NCBI GenBank assembly: GCA_016748015.1
Contig: JAAOMT010000760.1
Span: 696,216 to 760,215 of the forward strand
Direction: 5' to 3'
Origin: Geosiphon pyriformis
Lineage: Eukaryota > Glomeromycota > Glomeromycetes > Archaeosporales > Geosiphonaceae
Length of the DNA stretch: 64,000 nucleotides
The translations under genes and the position numbers were made by a program. The number at the start of each line of letters is the position of its first letter. Positions within the stretch are counted from its first letter, which is position 1. The notes beneath the pieces are model-generated. The model did no database searches. It had not been told where the DNA came from and saw only the letters and a list, made by a program, of their open reading frames with translations. Shown one piece after another: positions 1 to 14,500 of the stretch.

Positions 1-590
1 CAGTAATTACAAAAGCTTGTGTTCCCAGAGTGGGGGCAATGGTAAGTTAATCAAAGGCATCACACCTTTAATAATTTTATAATTTCATGCACTGGATAAT
101 GAAGAGATTTCACTGACTTTCTTTTTAATTTATCTAAGATTACTGCCTTCCGCAACTATCACAAAAAGTATATGACTGGGCAAAAAACTTGACTAACCAA
201 AACGATCCACCAGTTATCGTTCCAGTAAACCCGCCGGAGTCAATTTACTTCAACGATACCACCTCAGAACCCACTATTTTACCCCAAGCCATTATCTGTA
301 GCGATTGTTATGTCAAAGTTTCAAATATTTACTTGAATTGGTCGTCGGCGTACCCATTGGATCCCAATTATGGTAAAAATTACACCGAGGCTTTGAATTT
401 ATTGAAAGCCAATTTGACTAAAACTTGCGGTGCAAAATCCGTCTCCAACTCCACATCGAGCATTAATAATAGCAGTGGTAGCAACGTCGTTGCTGGAGAT
501 GCCAATCGTTCTAGACCAACACATATCATTCTAACTATTAGTTGGTTGACCGTTACTTCAATGGTTTTGTTGGGTTTGTCGGTTCTTTAG
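1..590 (+). CDS. 3' part of a secreted, probably GPI-anchored protein
   Basis: The gene is cut by the left window edge. Visible exons are 1-41 and 139-590, joined by a GTAAGT...AG intron; the phase fits (g|at = Asp). The C-terminal about 163 residues contain several cysteines (the start reads LCSQSGGNDYCLPQ), many N-glycosylation sequons (NDT, NWS, NYT, NLT, NST and others), a Ser/Asn-rich spacer, and a final hydrophobic stretch of about 18 residues that ends at the stop. This order is typical of fungal GPI-anchored surface proteins, in which the tail is removed and replaced by the lipid anchor. No catalytic motif is seen. The TTG at 189 is not a start, because the exon is open upstream to the acceptor. 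The exact family is not recognised; a fungal DUF7729-like secreted protein is possible but unproven. Confidence 0.6.
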
Positions 591-3500
591 ATTTTTACAT
601 GATAATTTAGCTAATGAGATGCTTGCAGTAAAGATTAGATAAAAACGCCTTTGAAGTTTAGAAAAGTATTAAGAGATAGAAATGCTGGAATGAAAAACAA
701 ATCTATAAAATGATAACTAGTTAAAGAGCTTATCTCTAAAATATATCTTAACCAAAAATAAGGACTTTGAAAGTTTTATCTCAGGATATTCTAATGGCTA
801 GTTGCCCAATCAAACATTTTCGGAGCACTAAATTTTTGATATCCGATTTTTCAATCACGGTTTTAAAATTACTCTAGACTAACTCGATTTGGGCGGTTTC
901 ATTACCCTATTTTGTCTATCTTATTTGTTTTTGATTATACTATTTTACATAAATAGCACAAAAAAATTAAAAAACTAATTTAAAGCTGTTTTTGTTTGTT
1001 AATTTATTTTGGTAAAAAAACAGTATTTAAATTCTTTTTTTTTTTAATAAAAAAAAATAATTTGTTTTATATAATGTTTTTAAGACCAAATTTATTAATT
1101 TTTTTAAATTATATAATTTTAAAATTAATAAAGATTATTGTTATTTTAAGTCTTAAAAAGTTTTTTATCAAATATAATTTTTAAAATTGGTATTTAATAA
1201 AAAAATTTTAAATATTAATATTATTTTAAGTATTAAAGTTTTAATTATATTTAAAAATAAAACTGTTTTTTTGTTTTTTTAAATTTTACTTTTAAACTTT
1301 TTATTAAATTTCTAAATAAATTTAATTAATTAAAATAACAATATTTTTAATTTTGCTTAAAAAAAAATTTTTAATATTGAAAAAACTTAATAATAATAAT
1401 TTTTAAGTTTTATAAATAAAAAAACAATAATAATCTAAAAATAATTTATTTATAAAAATTTAACAAACTAAAAATTTTTAAAATTTAAAAATTTGTTTTT
1501 TAAATAAAATTTAATATATATATTTAATTTAATAGCTTTTATAAATTATAAATTATTGTTATAAATCAAAATAATATATCAGTTAAAAACAATATAATTT
1601 AATTCAAAAAAATCTTAATTAAAAACAAATTAAATATGAAAATAATTAAATTAATGTAAACAGTTTTAAATTTATATTTATTAATTTTTTTACAAGACAT
1701 TTATAAATTGAATATAGTTTATAATTGTTAATAATTAACATTTTTAGAATTTAATATTATTTTTAATAATTGTTTATTTGATAAATTATAAAAAAATTTT
1801 ATAATTTTTAAGCTAATTTAATAATTACAGATTAAAAATTAAGAAAAAAAGAAATTAAAATATTTAAATAAGTTTATCTTCAAATAAATTCAAAAAAATT
1901 ACAGTTTTATTATGTAATAAAATTAATAATAATAAATAACTAATTAAATTCTTTATGAATACTTTTTGATTTGGTTTTATGACCAAATTATTAAAAAAAC
2001 TATTTTATAACAATTTTATAAATATATAAACTGTTTTTTAATATGTATTAATTATAAGTAATTTTATTAATAATTAAAAAATCAGTTTTTATTTAAATAG
2101 TAAGTTGTTAATACTTAATACAAAATATATAAATTACTTTTTTATTTTTAAATTTTTCTTGAAAAAATTAACAACTATAATGTAAAACTAATTATGTTTA
2201 TTAAATTTACTTTTATTTATTATTTAATAAACAATTTGAATTTTTTGAAACTAGTTTTTAAATAAAACTTGACCAAAACTTATACTGTTTCTTATATCAA
2301 GTTTTTAATATAAAAATATTGTTATAAAAATAAAGCGTTTGTTAGAGGCATGCTGTTAATTTTGGTTCTAGGGTTGGCCGTTTGTTTTTTACTAGTGCTA
2401 GTAATGATGTTTTCGTTAATATAGTTGTGTAGTGTTGCCTTGATTGGCCGAGTGGCTGGTCACATGTAGAAAGTGCATGAATCACGTTTAATTTAGAACT
2501 CTGAGCAGTTGTATTGTATTAGATAGTGATTGGGCTGCACTCGTAAAATAAAATAAAAATTAATAAATTAATAAATTAATAATTAAAAAAGCAGTTTAAT
2601 TAAACAGTTTTAGCTTTTACATGTTTGGTAAATAATTAATAAGAATAATATATATAAGTTTATATTTAAAGTTATTATTACAATAAATATTTTTTTTTAA
2701 TTATTATATTAAATATATATTAGCTATTAATATTATATAATTGGTGTTTTTTTTAAAAATCGGCTATTAATTTAATTATATTTATTCTTAATAGTCATAT
2801 AAATAAGACTTTTTAAATCAATATCAATTTTTTTAAATTGTATTATTAAAATCAACTTTAAATTTTAGCTAAAAATTAGTGTATATATTATAAATTATGA
2901 TTTTTTAAGAACAGTTAAAAATATTAAATGTTTTTTGCAAATGTTTTTTTAATTGTTAAATATATTTTTAATTGTTGTTTTATATTAAAATATTTTATAT
3001 ATCTATTATTGTTAATAATTAAATTGAATTATTATAAAAATTGTGCTATTATTGAATTATTACTTTAAAAAAATAATATTATTTTAATAATTAGCTTTTT
3101 TATAATGTTGAATTTTGCAAATACATTTATTAAGTAAAGTACTTAGCAAGTTATTTATATATTTTTAAGTATTTTCTGTTATATAAGCTTGATTATTAGT
3201 TATTACAATAAATTCCATATTTAAAAAATTTTTATACTATTATTAGTTAAAATTAACTAAAAATAATAATACCAAAGCTCAAAATAATATTATTTACAAA
3301 TGTTTAAAAAACACTTTTTCTATTAAAAAATAGATCTTATAACCAAAACAACTAATAGCTTAAAGATTTTAACAATAAAAACTTATTAAAATAAGTTAAT
3401 TAACTTGAAAATAAATTTTTTAAATTTTTTAACAAAATATTATTTTTGAAATACAAATCTTGAACTAGTTGCAAATTTTCAACAATTTGATTTTTGGATT

Positions 3501-4776
3501 AAAATTAAAACTTTTATGATTAATATTTAATATTAGAAGCTTAAAACTTTTACAAAATTATTATTTTAGTAAAATTGTTTTTTCTAATTAGAAAATCTAA
3601 AATATTATTAAGTAAATAATTTAGGTTTTAAGATTAATTATTTTTTTATTTAAATTACTAATAATTTTTTCTTAACATTTAAAAAAGAGAACACTTATTA
3701 ACTTTTTAACAAAATAATCAGAAAATTAATAGATTTAATCAATAAAACCAACTTAATTAACTTAGAATTAATTATAAAATAAACAACAACAACAAAAAAA
3801 GCCAAAAACAGTAGCTTTTACATATAATTGTGTATTAATAAAACAATTTTCAAAATTTAATAAAAACTTAATTAAAAAAAAAATTTTACAATTCAAAGCC
3901 AAATAATTTATATTTAAACATCCAAAACAATATTAATAACCAAAGTTTTTTTAAGATATTATAGTAATATTTAACTTAAAATCCAAAAATAATAATAATA
4001 TTTTTTAAATATTAAGTAAAATTAGAAAACTAAAAAATAAAATAAATATAATGTATTTAAAAATTAATTTGCTAATTTTAAAATTTTTACAGCCAAAAAA
4101 AAAATTTATTAACTTGGTTTTGAATATATTTCTCAAAATAATAAATTTTTTATTTAAAAATTTTTTTTAATATTAAGAATTAATCAACAAGCCAAAATAG
4201 TATTTAAAAATATATATAACTTAAAATATATAATATTATATTATTATTTTTTAACAAGCTTTAACTCAATTTTAAAACAAACACAAAACCAGAATTAAAT
4301 ATTACAAATGATTTTGCAATATTATATATAATAAAAAATTAATTTAAAAAAATTAATTTGCATAATAAAATTCAAAGAAGTTTAAAAAACATATAAAAAA
4401 GTTTAATATTATTTTTAATAATAAACTTTATATTAAAAAAACCATGCAAAAATTAGAATATAGTTTTAACTAAAGTCAATTTGATTTTTGTAGTTTTATT
4501 AAGCATTAAATATGAATAATTTAAAAAAAGTGCAAAAAAACAGTTATTTTTTTTATTTTTTTTAATATTTTAGTTTTATTTTTTATTTATTAATATTAAA
4601 GATTTATCTTAATTTATATAAATATTTTATTTTTGTAACTTTGTGTAAATTATTGTGTTTTTATAATAAGATTCATTATTTTTAATAGTTTTATAAGTTA
4701 TTATATTAGTTTCTAAACTAATAAATTAATTTTTTTATTACTTAACAAGTTTAATTCTTAAAAATTTTGAAAAGCA

Positions 4777-4808
<32 letters not shown>

Positions 4809-6050
4809 ATAAATAAAAAACAAAAATCTTATTTAATCTAATTTAATATAGATTATTAATTTTAATTAGCACTAATTTTTTCGTAAAAGTTAAAACTATT
4901 TTTTGATTTCCAAAATACAAAAATTTTATATTATTGTGAATAATTAAGTATAAAGCATGAAAAGTAATTACTTTATGTAAATTGAATTAATTACTGTGCT
5001 AAAAAAAATATAATTAATCAATTTATAATATTATTTAATAATTAAATATTATTAATTTCTATTAAATAACATTCAAAACAAAATACAAATTTTTTGCATA
5101 TTTAACATATTATTACCAATTGAAATTTAAATAAAAATTAATATGATATTATTTTTTAAAATTTATCATTATTTAATATATATTACTGTTTACATTTGGC
5201 ATTAATTAATTAATAATCTAATTTGTACAATATACAAGTGTTATGTATTCTTTTAAACTATATAATATTAAAAAGTTCATTAAAATATTCAAAAGAAAAC
5301 TATTTTCTAAAAAAAATTGTATTTTAGCTAAAAATAAATATAAAAACACAAACTAAATATTTTCTTAAAATTTATTTTATTATACTACAAATTAATAATT
5401 CTAAAATTGACTAGCTTTTAATTTTAGTAGGTTAATTATTTTTAATTATTCTATTTTTTAAAATTATTTTTAAATAAATTAAGTGTTTTTAAAATATTTT
5501 AGTTATAATACTTAAAATTTTAAATTACTAAAAACTATAGCAATTGCTTATATTATTTAGATTTAGTTATTAAAAACAAATCTACAATATATACACAGCT
5601 AATTTTATTTACAAGTCATTTTGTAATAATAGAAAATAATCTAACTTTTAACAGTATTATTACAAAAATTAATTTCTGAATACCAACACATTTAGTTATA
5701 TAAAAAAAGGAAAAAAAAGAAAAAATACTTCTGGTAGTATTATATACAATTTCTTTTGTTTGATTTTTTTTGTTATATAATAACTGTTTCGTTATTTATT
5801 AACATGTTATTTTAACTTATAACAATAATTTTTAAAACCAAGAAATTGTTTTTGTGCTTATATAATTTGGATAGCAATAATATAATAATTAATCATTGCA
5901 TATCTTAATGCTTTATATGTATAAGAAATAAATAAATTTAGCACAAATAAAAAGATAAGTATTTCATTAATTTAAATAAATTAAAAAAGACAGTTAATTA
6001 TAAATTGATGTGTTGGTCAATTTTTATCATTTGAAATATTTAGGTTGCTT
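591..6050. other. AT-rich gene desert
   Basis: No gene is seen. From about 1000 onward the DNA is almost entirely A and T, with runs of A or T, very few CG dinucleotides, and only short chance ORFs made of Lys, Asn, Ile, Phe and Leu codons. The one compositional island is the retroposon copy at 2334-2563. A short (ATT)n microsatellite lies near 4778-4806. The palindrome-like string ttgtacaatatacaag near 5225 recurs in close form near 43613 in the second desert, which suggests that both are built from old related repeats. Confidence 0.6.
2334..2563 (+). mobile_element. Decayed, 5'-truncated retroposon copy 1
   Basis: This is a GC-richer island in the desert. It matches the last part of the element at 45246-45614, best over the shared block gattggccgagtggctggtc and the following about 100 bases, and more weakly upstream (cgtttgttagaggcatgctg against cgtttgcttggcattgctg). 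It ends in an A-rich simple tail (aaaataaaataaaa...). Compared with copy 2 it lacks roughly the first 150 bases, as expected of 5'-truncated retroposition. Most CG sites of copy 2 appear here as TG or CA. No clear target-site duplication was found. The family is unassigned: a SINE or a LINE 3' end. Confidence 0.6.
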
Positions 6051-8990
6051 TAGAAAATTTTAAATTTAAATTTTGTTTACAAGACTATATTCTTAAGATT
6101 TTATTATCACCAGAAAGAATTCAAAAGGAAAATTTTTAACACCCATTTTTTAATCAACAAATTTACAAAAACTCTAAAGCTGAAACTTGCTCCTGTTCAA
6201 ATATTAACAATTTTTTTCCTACAAGCGAATGGATTTTTACTTAATGACTTTTCACATTACAAAAATATTCCCTTTCTTGTAAGTTAAAATTATGCCAATA
6301 AAATCTTAATCTTTTGAATCCCAGATCTTATGAAAATATAAAAGATGCATATTTCTCTTTGTAAAGTTAAGCATTCTTTGAAATCCATTATCAAAAGACA
6401 TTCGCCGAACTTCAATTTCCAAAATTTTGCCCTCGGTGTCCAAATTTTCGAGAATTTATTTAAAAAGGTTGAAAAGATCGGAAAATCTTTGAATTAAGGG
6501 TTTTCTCTAAAAACTTAATAATATCCTTTTTAAATACTTATTCCTAATTAAATCTTTTCCATTCAAGAAGTGTATAGAATCCTGAAAATTTGGGGTCCAT
6601 TTTTTATTTTTAATGTTAATTAATTCTCTTGGCGTTTCTGACGTGAAGCTGAAAAAACGTAGTCACCATGATATAGTTTAAGAATTGTAGATTGATCCCA
6701 TTCAGGTTAAATATCTTATATCGAAATAGTGCCGTATTATCGTGAATTTATTAAAATGCATTTTGAGACCTTCAGTCAATATCAACTCAAAATATTATTT
6801 TTCAATATTAGAAGTCGAATAATATCGCATTTAAGCTTGGAGTCAAAAAAGCTAAATGTCACAAGACACTTTAGAACCATACTCTTTGCTTTGGTAATAT
6901 TTGGCAACCTTGAAAAATTCAAAATTTTAATTGAAAAAACTTGCTTATTGAACTTTTTCAAAAGAAACAAAAAACTAAGCTCATTTTTTTTTGAATACTC
7001 TTTGATTGTTTTCTTTTGTGATGAAATAATGATTTCCTTTCAAATTGAAAGTTTAATCCAGTTTTTTTGAGTTATTTATAAAATGATATTGACTTTTATA
7101 GAAATTCTTATATTAATTGAAATCAAGTTTGAAATTGCAGCTTAAATAATCACTATCAAATTTACATTTTTAGAAGGTGGTGAGAGCCCAAAAGTGGTCT
7201 GATTTTGATATTTTATTCGAAAATTAAATAAAAATCTCTGCTATAACAAGTTGTAATATAAAATTTTGATGAGAATTTACACACAATTCTTAAATCAAAT
7301 CATATATTTGAAAATGAGATAAAATCTATTCCTGATACTCATTCTTAAAAGAGCTTCATTGTTTTCATTTTTTTTTGAAGGACTTCTATGCCAGTTTGAA
7401 CTTTAACGTCACACTTTGCATATTCATTATAATAATAGTAATTTCACTTATAAAACATGATTGCGGCTGTATTATAAAATTTAATTCTTACTTTTCTATA
7501 GTAATGCAATTTTTTTTTTCGGTAAAATGATATATATAAATTTTTTATAGGTTCAGAATAAAATTTGTGAATATCATACGATTATTTAATGGTAATACAT
7601 CAGGCATTCGACTATTGTCATTCAAAATGTCAGGTCACTTTTGGGAATTACATTTATTAGCGACAATTTTTATAATACATATTTATTTAATAGTAAAATA
7701 TCATATATTCATGAAATTTTCTAAATATTCAGTAAATAAAAATCTTTTATAAGAGAATCAGCCACCCAAATTTCATCCGTTATTTATTTAAAAAAAAACT
7801 TTATATATGTAAACAATTTATTGAAGCCTGTCAAATTAAAATGAACCTATTTTCATTTTGATCTATCTCAAGTAATGTATTGCATAATACTTTTCGTAGT
7901 TACTTGGTTAAACAAAAACGACAAATCAACTATTCAAATATAATAATTAAAAAAACGTGAGGGTTTTGCAATGCAAGAAAAGGGGTTTTCCGAGATGGCA
8001 CCAAACCAGTTTGATTTTTGTAGAACATTGCAAATGATGTTGACATATGACGATTCTAGGAATAATATTGCTAAGTCAGGTTGAATAATTCCATGCTTTA
8101 ATAATTTCATAGAGAATGGGAGAATTTTTTCATACAAATTCAAAAAATTTTCGGGTGGCTTCAATATCTTGATTTCTATAAATACATTGATTATTCTGCT
8201 TGAATTTGCAGGACTATCAATTTCGTAGATTTCTAACATGTTGCTCGGATTAAGAATATATTATTTTTATCAATCATAAAGTTGCTGACTCGATGTGTGA
8301 TATCAAATTTACGAAAGTGAAATTCAAAACAGGGGATTGGTCGTACAAAGTTACAGAACTAGCGGGCTACATTTAGTATTTTCATAGAATTAACCGATAA
8401 GGAAGAATAAAATAAAGTATAAAATAAAATTTGATATTCGGCAATTATAATCGGAAGAAAATGCAGAAAACCTGTAGAAAAACACAATCGACTATGCAAT
8501 AGGATAGTGAGAGGAATAAAAAAAGTATAGGATAAAATGGGCCAGACAATCTGTCGTTTTTACTGAAAAATTTCTCGGTCTTTGAAACAGTTAACCCAAT
8601 AATTTTTAATATAAATCATTACACTCCAAACATATCATATAGAACTTAAATTAAATTCTAACTTTTTGCAACTGCGTATGGATTTTTTTAAAGTGGGCTA
8701 ATTAATTGAACCCAAACATTAAAAATCCTTTGTAAATATCGAAAACTCACGAGAGATCACCTCATCAATTGTTTATAATTGTGAACCTTAACCGCATTTG
8801 AAATTTTTAATTTCTGCCGGGCAAATTAAAACGACGAACAAGAGCATCAACACCAACAGAACGAATTATATTTGTGGCCAATTTGGCTAGATATTCCTTT
8901 TTTTCTACTTTTTCAGTTAGATTTTCGCATTTAGGTAACTTTGAAGAGATTATATTCAATTAATTTATTCATTACTGTTACATATTGTCT
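6051..8990. other. Intergenic region, no convincing gene
   Basis: Base composition is less extreme than in the desert to the left. The longest ATG-started frame is 7934-8239 on the minus strand (101 codons, starting MLEIYEIDSP). It has mixed composition but no recognised domain, and I could not connect it to other exons, so it is left as an uncalled hypothetical. The last few hundred bases are likely to be the promoter and 5' leader of the glyoxal oxidase gene. Confidence 0.4.
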
Positions 8991-8997
8991 AGAGGAG

Positions 8998-9006
8998 TAT
9001 AAAAAG
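8998..9006 (+). promoter_or_regulatory. Candidate TATA box of the glyoxal oxidase gene
   Basis: The string tataaaaag stands out upstream of the gene at 9481. It would imply a leader of about 450 bases, or a leader with an intron. No transcript data are available, so this is only a candidate. Confidence 0.3.
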
Positions 9007-9480
9007 GGTTACGAGAGAATTAGCGGTTTGGTTTTGGTTATTATCGATTAGAATTTGTTATCTTTGCTTCAAAAGTGTCTCGGCTTTTGTAGCCTATTTT
9101 TAATTATTTCTTCCAAGCTTTGATATCTCGAACTCTTCTGGGAACGAGAAAATTTTTTGCATTTTGCATATTTACATTCTTTTTTTGTGTTGAACTTGGA
9201 AAGTTTAGGTTATATTAGTTTGTTCTCGGGAGGGCAAACAATTTACCGGCTTTGAAGTGTACTAGAAAAAAATAGAATCAAATACTTGTATATTATATTA
9301 TTTTTATTTGAATATTTTTTATAATTAGACACGACCAAAGATTTTGTACTTCTTAGATATCTCATCCCCTCACATATTAAACAATTTTCACAGCATAAGA
9401 CATTTCTTTTATCCATTCTTAAAGGCAAAAAAAAACTTGTTCGAAACAAGTTTTCGCTTTCACAAAATAACATTTTAAAT

Positions 9481-11564
9481 ATGACCAGAAAATATAAAAG
9501 ATTTTGTTATGTCCTTTTGGCGGCTCTTTTAACTTCAAATCTAAGAAAATATTCCGTTGAAGGAGTAGTTAACCGGTTAGGAAAGTGGAAGGTGGTTGGA
9601 AGGTAAGAACCTCAAAAATTGAGCCTATAATGAAATACGAAAATTTCTAATATATTTAAAATTTGTCATTAAAAGAACTGGTGCATCAGCCATGCATTTT
9701 GTAGTCACCTCTCCGAATCGAGTTGTCATCCTCGATAAAGGTATTCAATTCAGAAACTTATTATTTCAAGTTTAAAAATATAAATCACTAATATCCTTTA
9801 TTTATGCCCAAAAAGCTGAATTCAACCCAGAAGCCTTATTTCCAGATGGTCAAACAGGATGGACTACAGAATATAATTTAGAAACAAATAAATTTCGAAT
9901 GTTAAATCTAGAGACAAATACATTTTGTTCGGCAGGTGCTTTTCTTGGAAACGGCACATTGATCGAAGCGGCAGGTGGGCAACCAAATGTAAGAGCCAAG
10001 TCAGGCTATTCGAGAATTAGGATGTTTAGCCCATGTTCCGATGATACTTGCGATTGGCTAGAGATGGAGCGACAGATGGATTCGGCACGATGGTATAATA
10101 CTATGATCTCGTAAGTAATTTTTTTAGAATTTATAAATGGATTAATCAACACTAAATTAATCAAATTTTTTGCAGACTTCCTGATGGACGAGCATTCAAC
10201 TTGGGTGGATCTACGAAAGCCACGGCTACAAACAGTGTAGATAAAAACAATCCAACATATGAGTTCTTTCCAGAAATTGGTCAAATTGAATTCCCCTTTC
10301 TTACTGAAACGTACGTGTTTAAACTTAATTTGTAAATTTATTTTGATTCATCAAGTTTAGCTAATAATTTCATTTTAATTTGATAGACTGCCATTCAATC
10401 TTTATCCAATAGCACACGTGTTACCCAATCTTAATAACACATTATATATATTCGCTAGTACAAAGTCAATTTTATTTGATTACACCACCGGCGGAATAAT
10501 TAAAAAGTTGCCAGATATTCCAGGTCCTCCAAGGTCATACCCATTGACAGGAACATCACTGATGCTTCCATTAACCTATGAAAACAATTATAATCCTGAA
10601 ATTCTCATTTGTGGTGGTACTCGAAAAATGAAACCTCAATCACCAGCATTAGATAGTTGTGGTAGATTAAATCTTGGTCTGAATGACCCGCAATGGGATA
10701 TGGAAAGTTTTGGAGGGATACCAAGAGTTATGCCAGATGGTATTATTTTGGCTGATGGAACTGTGTTATTTGTTAATGGTGCTGCTTTTGGATATGCTGG
10801 TTATGGTGAGTTAATTTAAACGTTAATATTTTTCAAAATGGCCAATATTTCTCAAAGTTGAATTTTTCCAGACAAAAAAACAACTCATCTTGCTTCCGAG
10901 CCGGTTTTAACTCCAGTACTTTACGATCCAACAAGACCTAAAGAGCAACGGTGGACCACTCTTAATCCTGCCCAAATTCCTCGGATGTACCATTCAGTTG
11001 CCACTTTACTTGCAGATGGCACTGTTTTCGTAGCTGGTAGCAATCCCAACCAAAGATATGAAAACTCAACTGATTATCCATCGGAGTAAGTTTACAAAAT
11101 TTTTTGTGGAGATTTATTATGTTCTTGATTCTTAATTGGTCCGGATTCATTTTCAATTTAGATATCGAGCTGAAGTATTTACACCACCATACCTCTTAAA
11201 TCGCAAACCAAGGCCAACAATTCTCTCCTTTGCTGATACAGCAATTTTCAACAAATCTCCTCTTCCCATAACATATTCTCAATCAATCGACATTGAGGTA
11301 CTATTTAGTACAACCCAGATCATTCCAAAGTTCACCGTTGCAATAATACATTTCGGTTTTGTCACTCACTCTCAACACATGTCACAACGATATGTCAAAT
11401 TAAAAATTATTAATACCCAACCATATAAAAATGATGATGGTCGCTATACGTTAACCGTTGAAACACCACCAAATCCAAATATAATTTCCCCTGGACCTAG
11501 TTATGTTTTCGTACTGAACGATGGTGTACCAGCTGATATGGCTGTCCACGTTTTGCTTAATTAA
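9481..11564 (+). CDS. Glyoxal oxidase (galactose oxidase-like copper radical oxidase, AA5_1 type)
   Basis: Seven exons: 9481-9602, 9676-9740, 9816-10110, 10176-10310, 10387-10805, 10872-11085, 11162-11564; 550 residues. All introns are GT-AG and phases agree throughout. The family oxidises small aldehydes to carboxylic acids and releases hydrogen peroxide outside the cell. The N-terminus has a basic start and a hydrophobic stretch (CYVLLAALL), a likely signal peptide. Family landmarks follow in order: GASAMHFVV; TFCSAG with Cys100, expected to cross-link to the radical Tyr; ARWYNTM with Tyr156; RMYHSVATLL with Tyr385 and His386; VTHSQHMSQR with His486; and the C-terminal NDGVPAD motif. All expected copper ligands are therefore present, so it should be active. 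The length is normal for a GLOX without extra carbohydrate-binding domains. The ATG at 9481 is the only start before the signal sequence. Confidence 0.9.
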
Positions 11565-14500
11565 TAGAAATTGAGGTGAAATTTCTAAATTTTGAGTTTA
11601 TGGTGAATGGCTGGTGGTAATTATAATGAATGGTGGAAAGAGACAATGTTTCGCAATTGATCTAATAATATAACATTCATAAGTTTTTTAGCGAAATAAA
11701 AATTAGATTATTTATTGTATTTAATGTTAAAGAATTTTTTAAACTAAAGGCACTATTTTTATAGTAATAATCTAGAAGGTTACTGAACTATTTAATTAAA
11801 TGAATCAAAACAAAATGTCAATAAACATGATATTATTTTAAAATTACCAAAAAATTTACTTTTTTCCTAAAATGCTGATTTATATTTTAAAAATAAAGCA
11901 TTTTCTATCCAAGTTCAATTTCACTGATTATAATAAAGTAGCAGAGAAAAACATATTTTTTATCTAAAAAAAAAAAGGTTTTAAAATGCTTTATATAACA
12001 GCCTTAACTTTATTATGTTCCTTTGCAGATTAATAATTGTTAGAACTATTGTGTAAAAGCCATTCTATATTAAAAGCAAAAAAATTGAGTCAAGCTCAGA
12101 AAGAGAAAAATGCTATGTAAATGTATAATGTCAAAGTCTCTTACGAATGAAATCCTTTTACATGTATATTTCTCATAAATTTTAAAACATCTTTTTACTT
12201 TTGAAGCCTGAGGCAATTGTTCACTTTTATGACGACAATAATTTTAGCCATTGATTAGGCAAGAATAGGATTTTCAGATTAGTTTTTCAAATTTCAAAGA
12301 GAGTTTTCTTCTTTGTATTGTTTTTAATGCATATCAAGAGTTTAAACTCCACTTTTTCTGAATGCTTTGTTTTAAAATAAATTCAGATTCAAGATGTGTT
12401 TTTTGTGTATTCGAAATTCCTATTTTATTTTGAGATTTATAATTTTAACTAATCTTTAAAAAGTAACCAAATATTATATTACGCTTTTAAAGCTTTTTTT
12501 AAAGGTCAAAACATAATAAAACTTGAAACCAATTTTAAAATTTTTTAATTCTAGGCTTTTTTAAATATTAAGAGAATAATATATAATAAATGTTTAATTT
12601 TTATTAGATTACTTTTTTTTAAGATTTTTATGAATTTAAAGAAATAACAATATAGTTAGAATATTAATTAAATTAAATAAACCAACCATCTCATATTTTT
12701 CCCTTATCGGCATTGACTTGTTAATTGTTTCGTTGATTCTTATATTTTTTTCTGATCATTTAAACTTTAAACTCTTAGTTTAGACATTCATCATAAATCT
12801 TAGGATTAGGGCGGTTCAATAGATTGGGATCCTAACACTTTTTAATAGCCTCAGCAGTACAAGGTGGAATAAGGAGGAGGTGTTTTAGTTATTTTATCAT
12901 TTAACTATTATAAGGATAATATGAAAGCAAGGGATTCTTTTGAACCTCTATGATATCATTCCAAATATATTTTTTTGTTCCGAGTTTGAATCTAAGATAC
13001 ATTGTACCGAATGTGAAACATGCCAACTAGAGTGAATTATAGTTAGTTTATATATCCAATACCAAATGTTATTTACAATTTATGCTAAAATAATTGATAA
13101 AATCTAATTCTCTAACTATGATTAGCTTTTGCCCCCAATTTAATTATCCTTTACTGAAATTAACTATACTTATATTTCATTCAAAATCTTTAATTGAAAA
13201 AATTATTAAACCTTTAACTCAAAATGGTGATTATAAACACTTGAAAGGATTTCACAATGAGTTGCAAATGGTATCATAGATTTTACTTCTAAAAAGATAT
13301 TAATGGCTGAGATGAATACAAGAGTAACCATATATTTTCATTCTCTTCTTGCTATTTTCAATATAAAACAAGAATTAAAGTTTAAATTCTAATGAATAAT
13401 AGAAAAGTCTACACTCTAAATGATTGAAAACTAGGGTTGTTGCTGTTTAAATAAACAAAGTAACTAATTAATGTTAAATTTTAAATTATGAAATTCTTGA
13501 TTTAATATTTTATTCAGAAAAAATTATGTAATTTTAATAAGATTTTTACAGTAAATTTTTCAAAATTATATTTTATTTGAAAATTTCTACTTGAATTAAA
13601 ATAAACTATATATTTAGATTTCAACAATAATTTTAATTAAATAATTTTAGCAAATTTTATTTTATTTTAAAAAAATATATTAAATAATTTATGGAAGATT
13701 TTATGAAAATATTTTAGCATGATAAAATTGGGTTAAATACAAATTTATTATTATTATTTATTTAAAACAAATAATATTTTAAGCTATTAATATCATTATC
13801 AAATTTTTTATGTATGAATAAAATTATTGAAGCATCATAATTAATAATTGCTTAAGTTTTTTCAAAAACTATATTTTTTAGAATTCAAATAGAGTTTAAT
13901 TAATCAAATTAAACCAATTTATACACATTAAATTATCAAGTTGCATAATTAGTCAAGAATATTGTCATGCGGTAATTAATTATAAATTATGAATGTTATG
14001 TTGTAATACATTTTGAAAGTTACATTCCCAACTTGGGTTATGTGAAAATTAAAGCCAGTCTTAAATTCCAAAAACACTTATATTAAAATGGTAAATTGGT
14101 GGCTGATTATTAAAACATAGGATCGTAAATTTAAAATTTATACCACTCTTATTCGGTAAGAAATAATAGAATTTTTTAATGCGTTAAATCACCTTTAAAT
14201 TTTAACTATCTCTAATGCCTATATTGATTTCATATAAAGTCTCATCCCTTTATGAAATTTCTCACGAAAAGCTTTTGAATGAATTTCAACAGCTCATTTT
14301 TCTGGTATTTTTCATCATGATCTACACTCGGACAACCTCCTGCAATTAAAAATTTACACTAGTTGGAGATCAGGGAAGTGCGCTAACTTGTTATTATTAT
14401 TTCGATATTAGAAAAGGCAATTCCCAGTATTAGGCAACACTCCTAAGAAGGGTTCAAATTTTCATTAAAAAATGTTGCTTATACCCAGGCGTAAAATACA

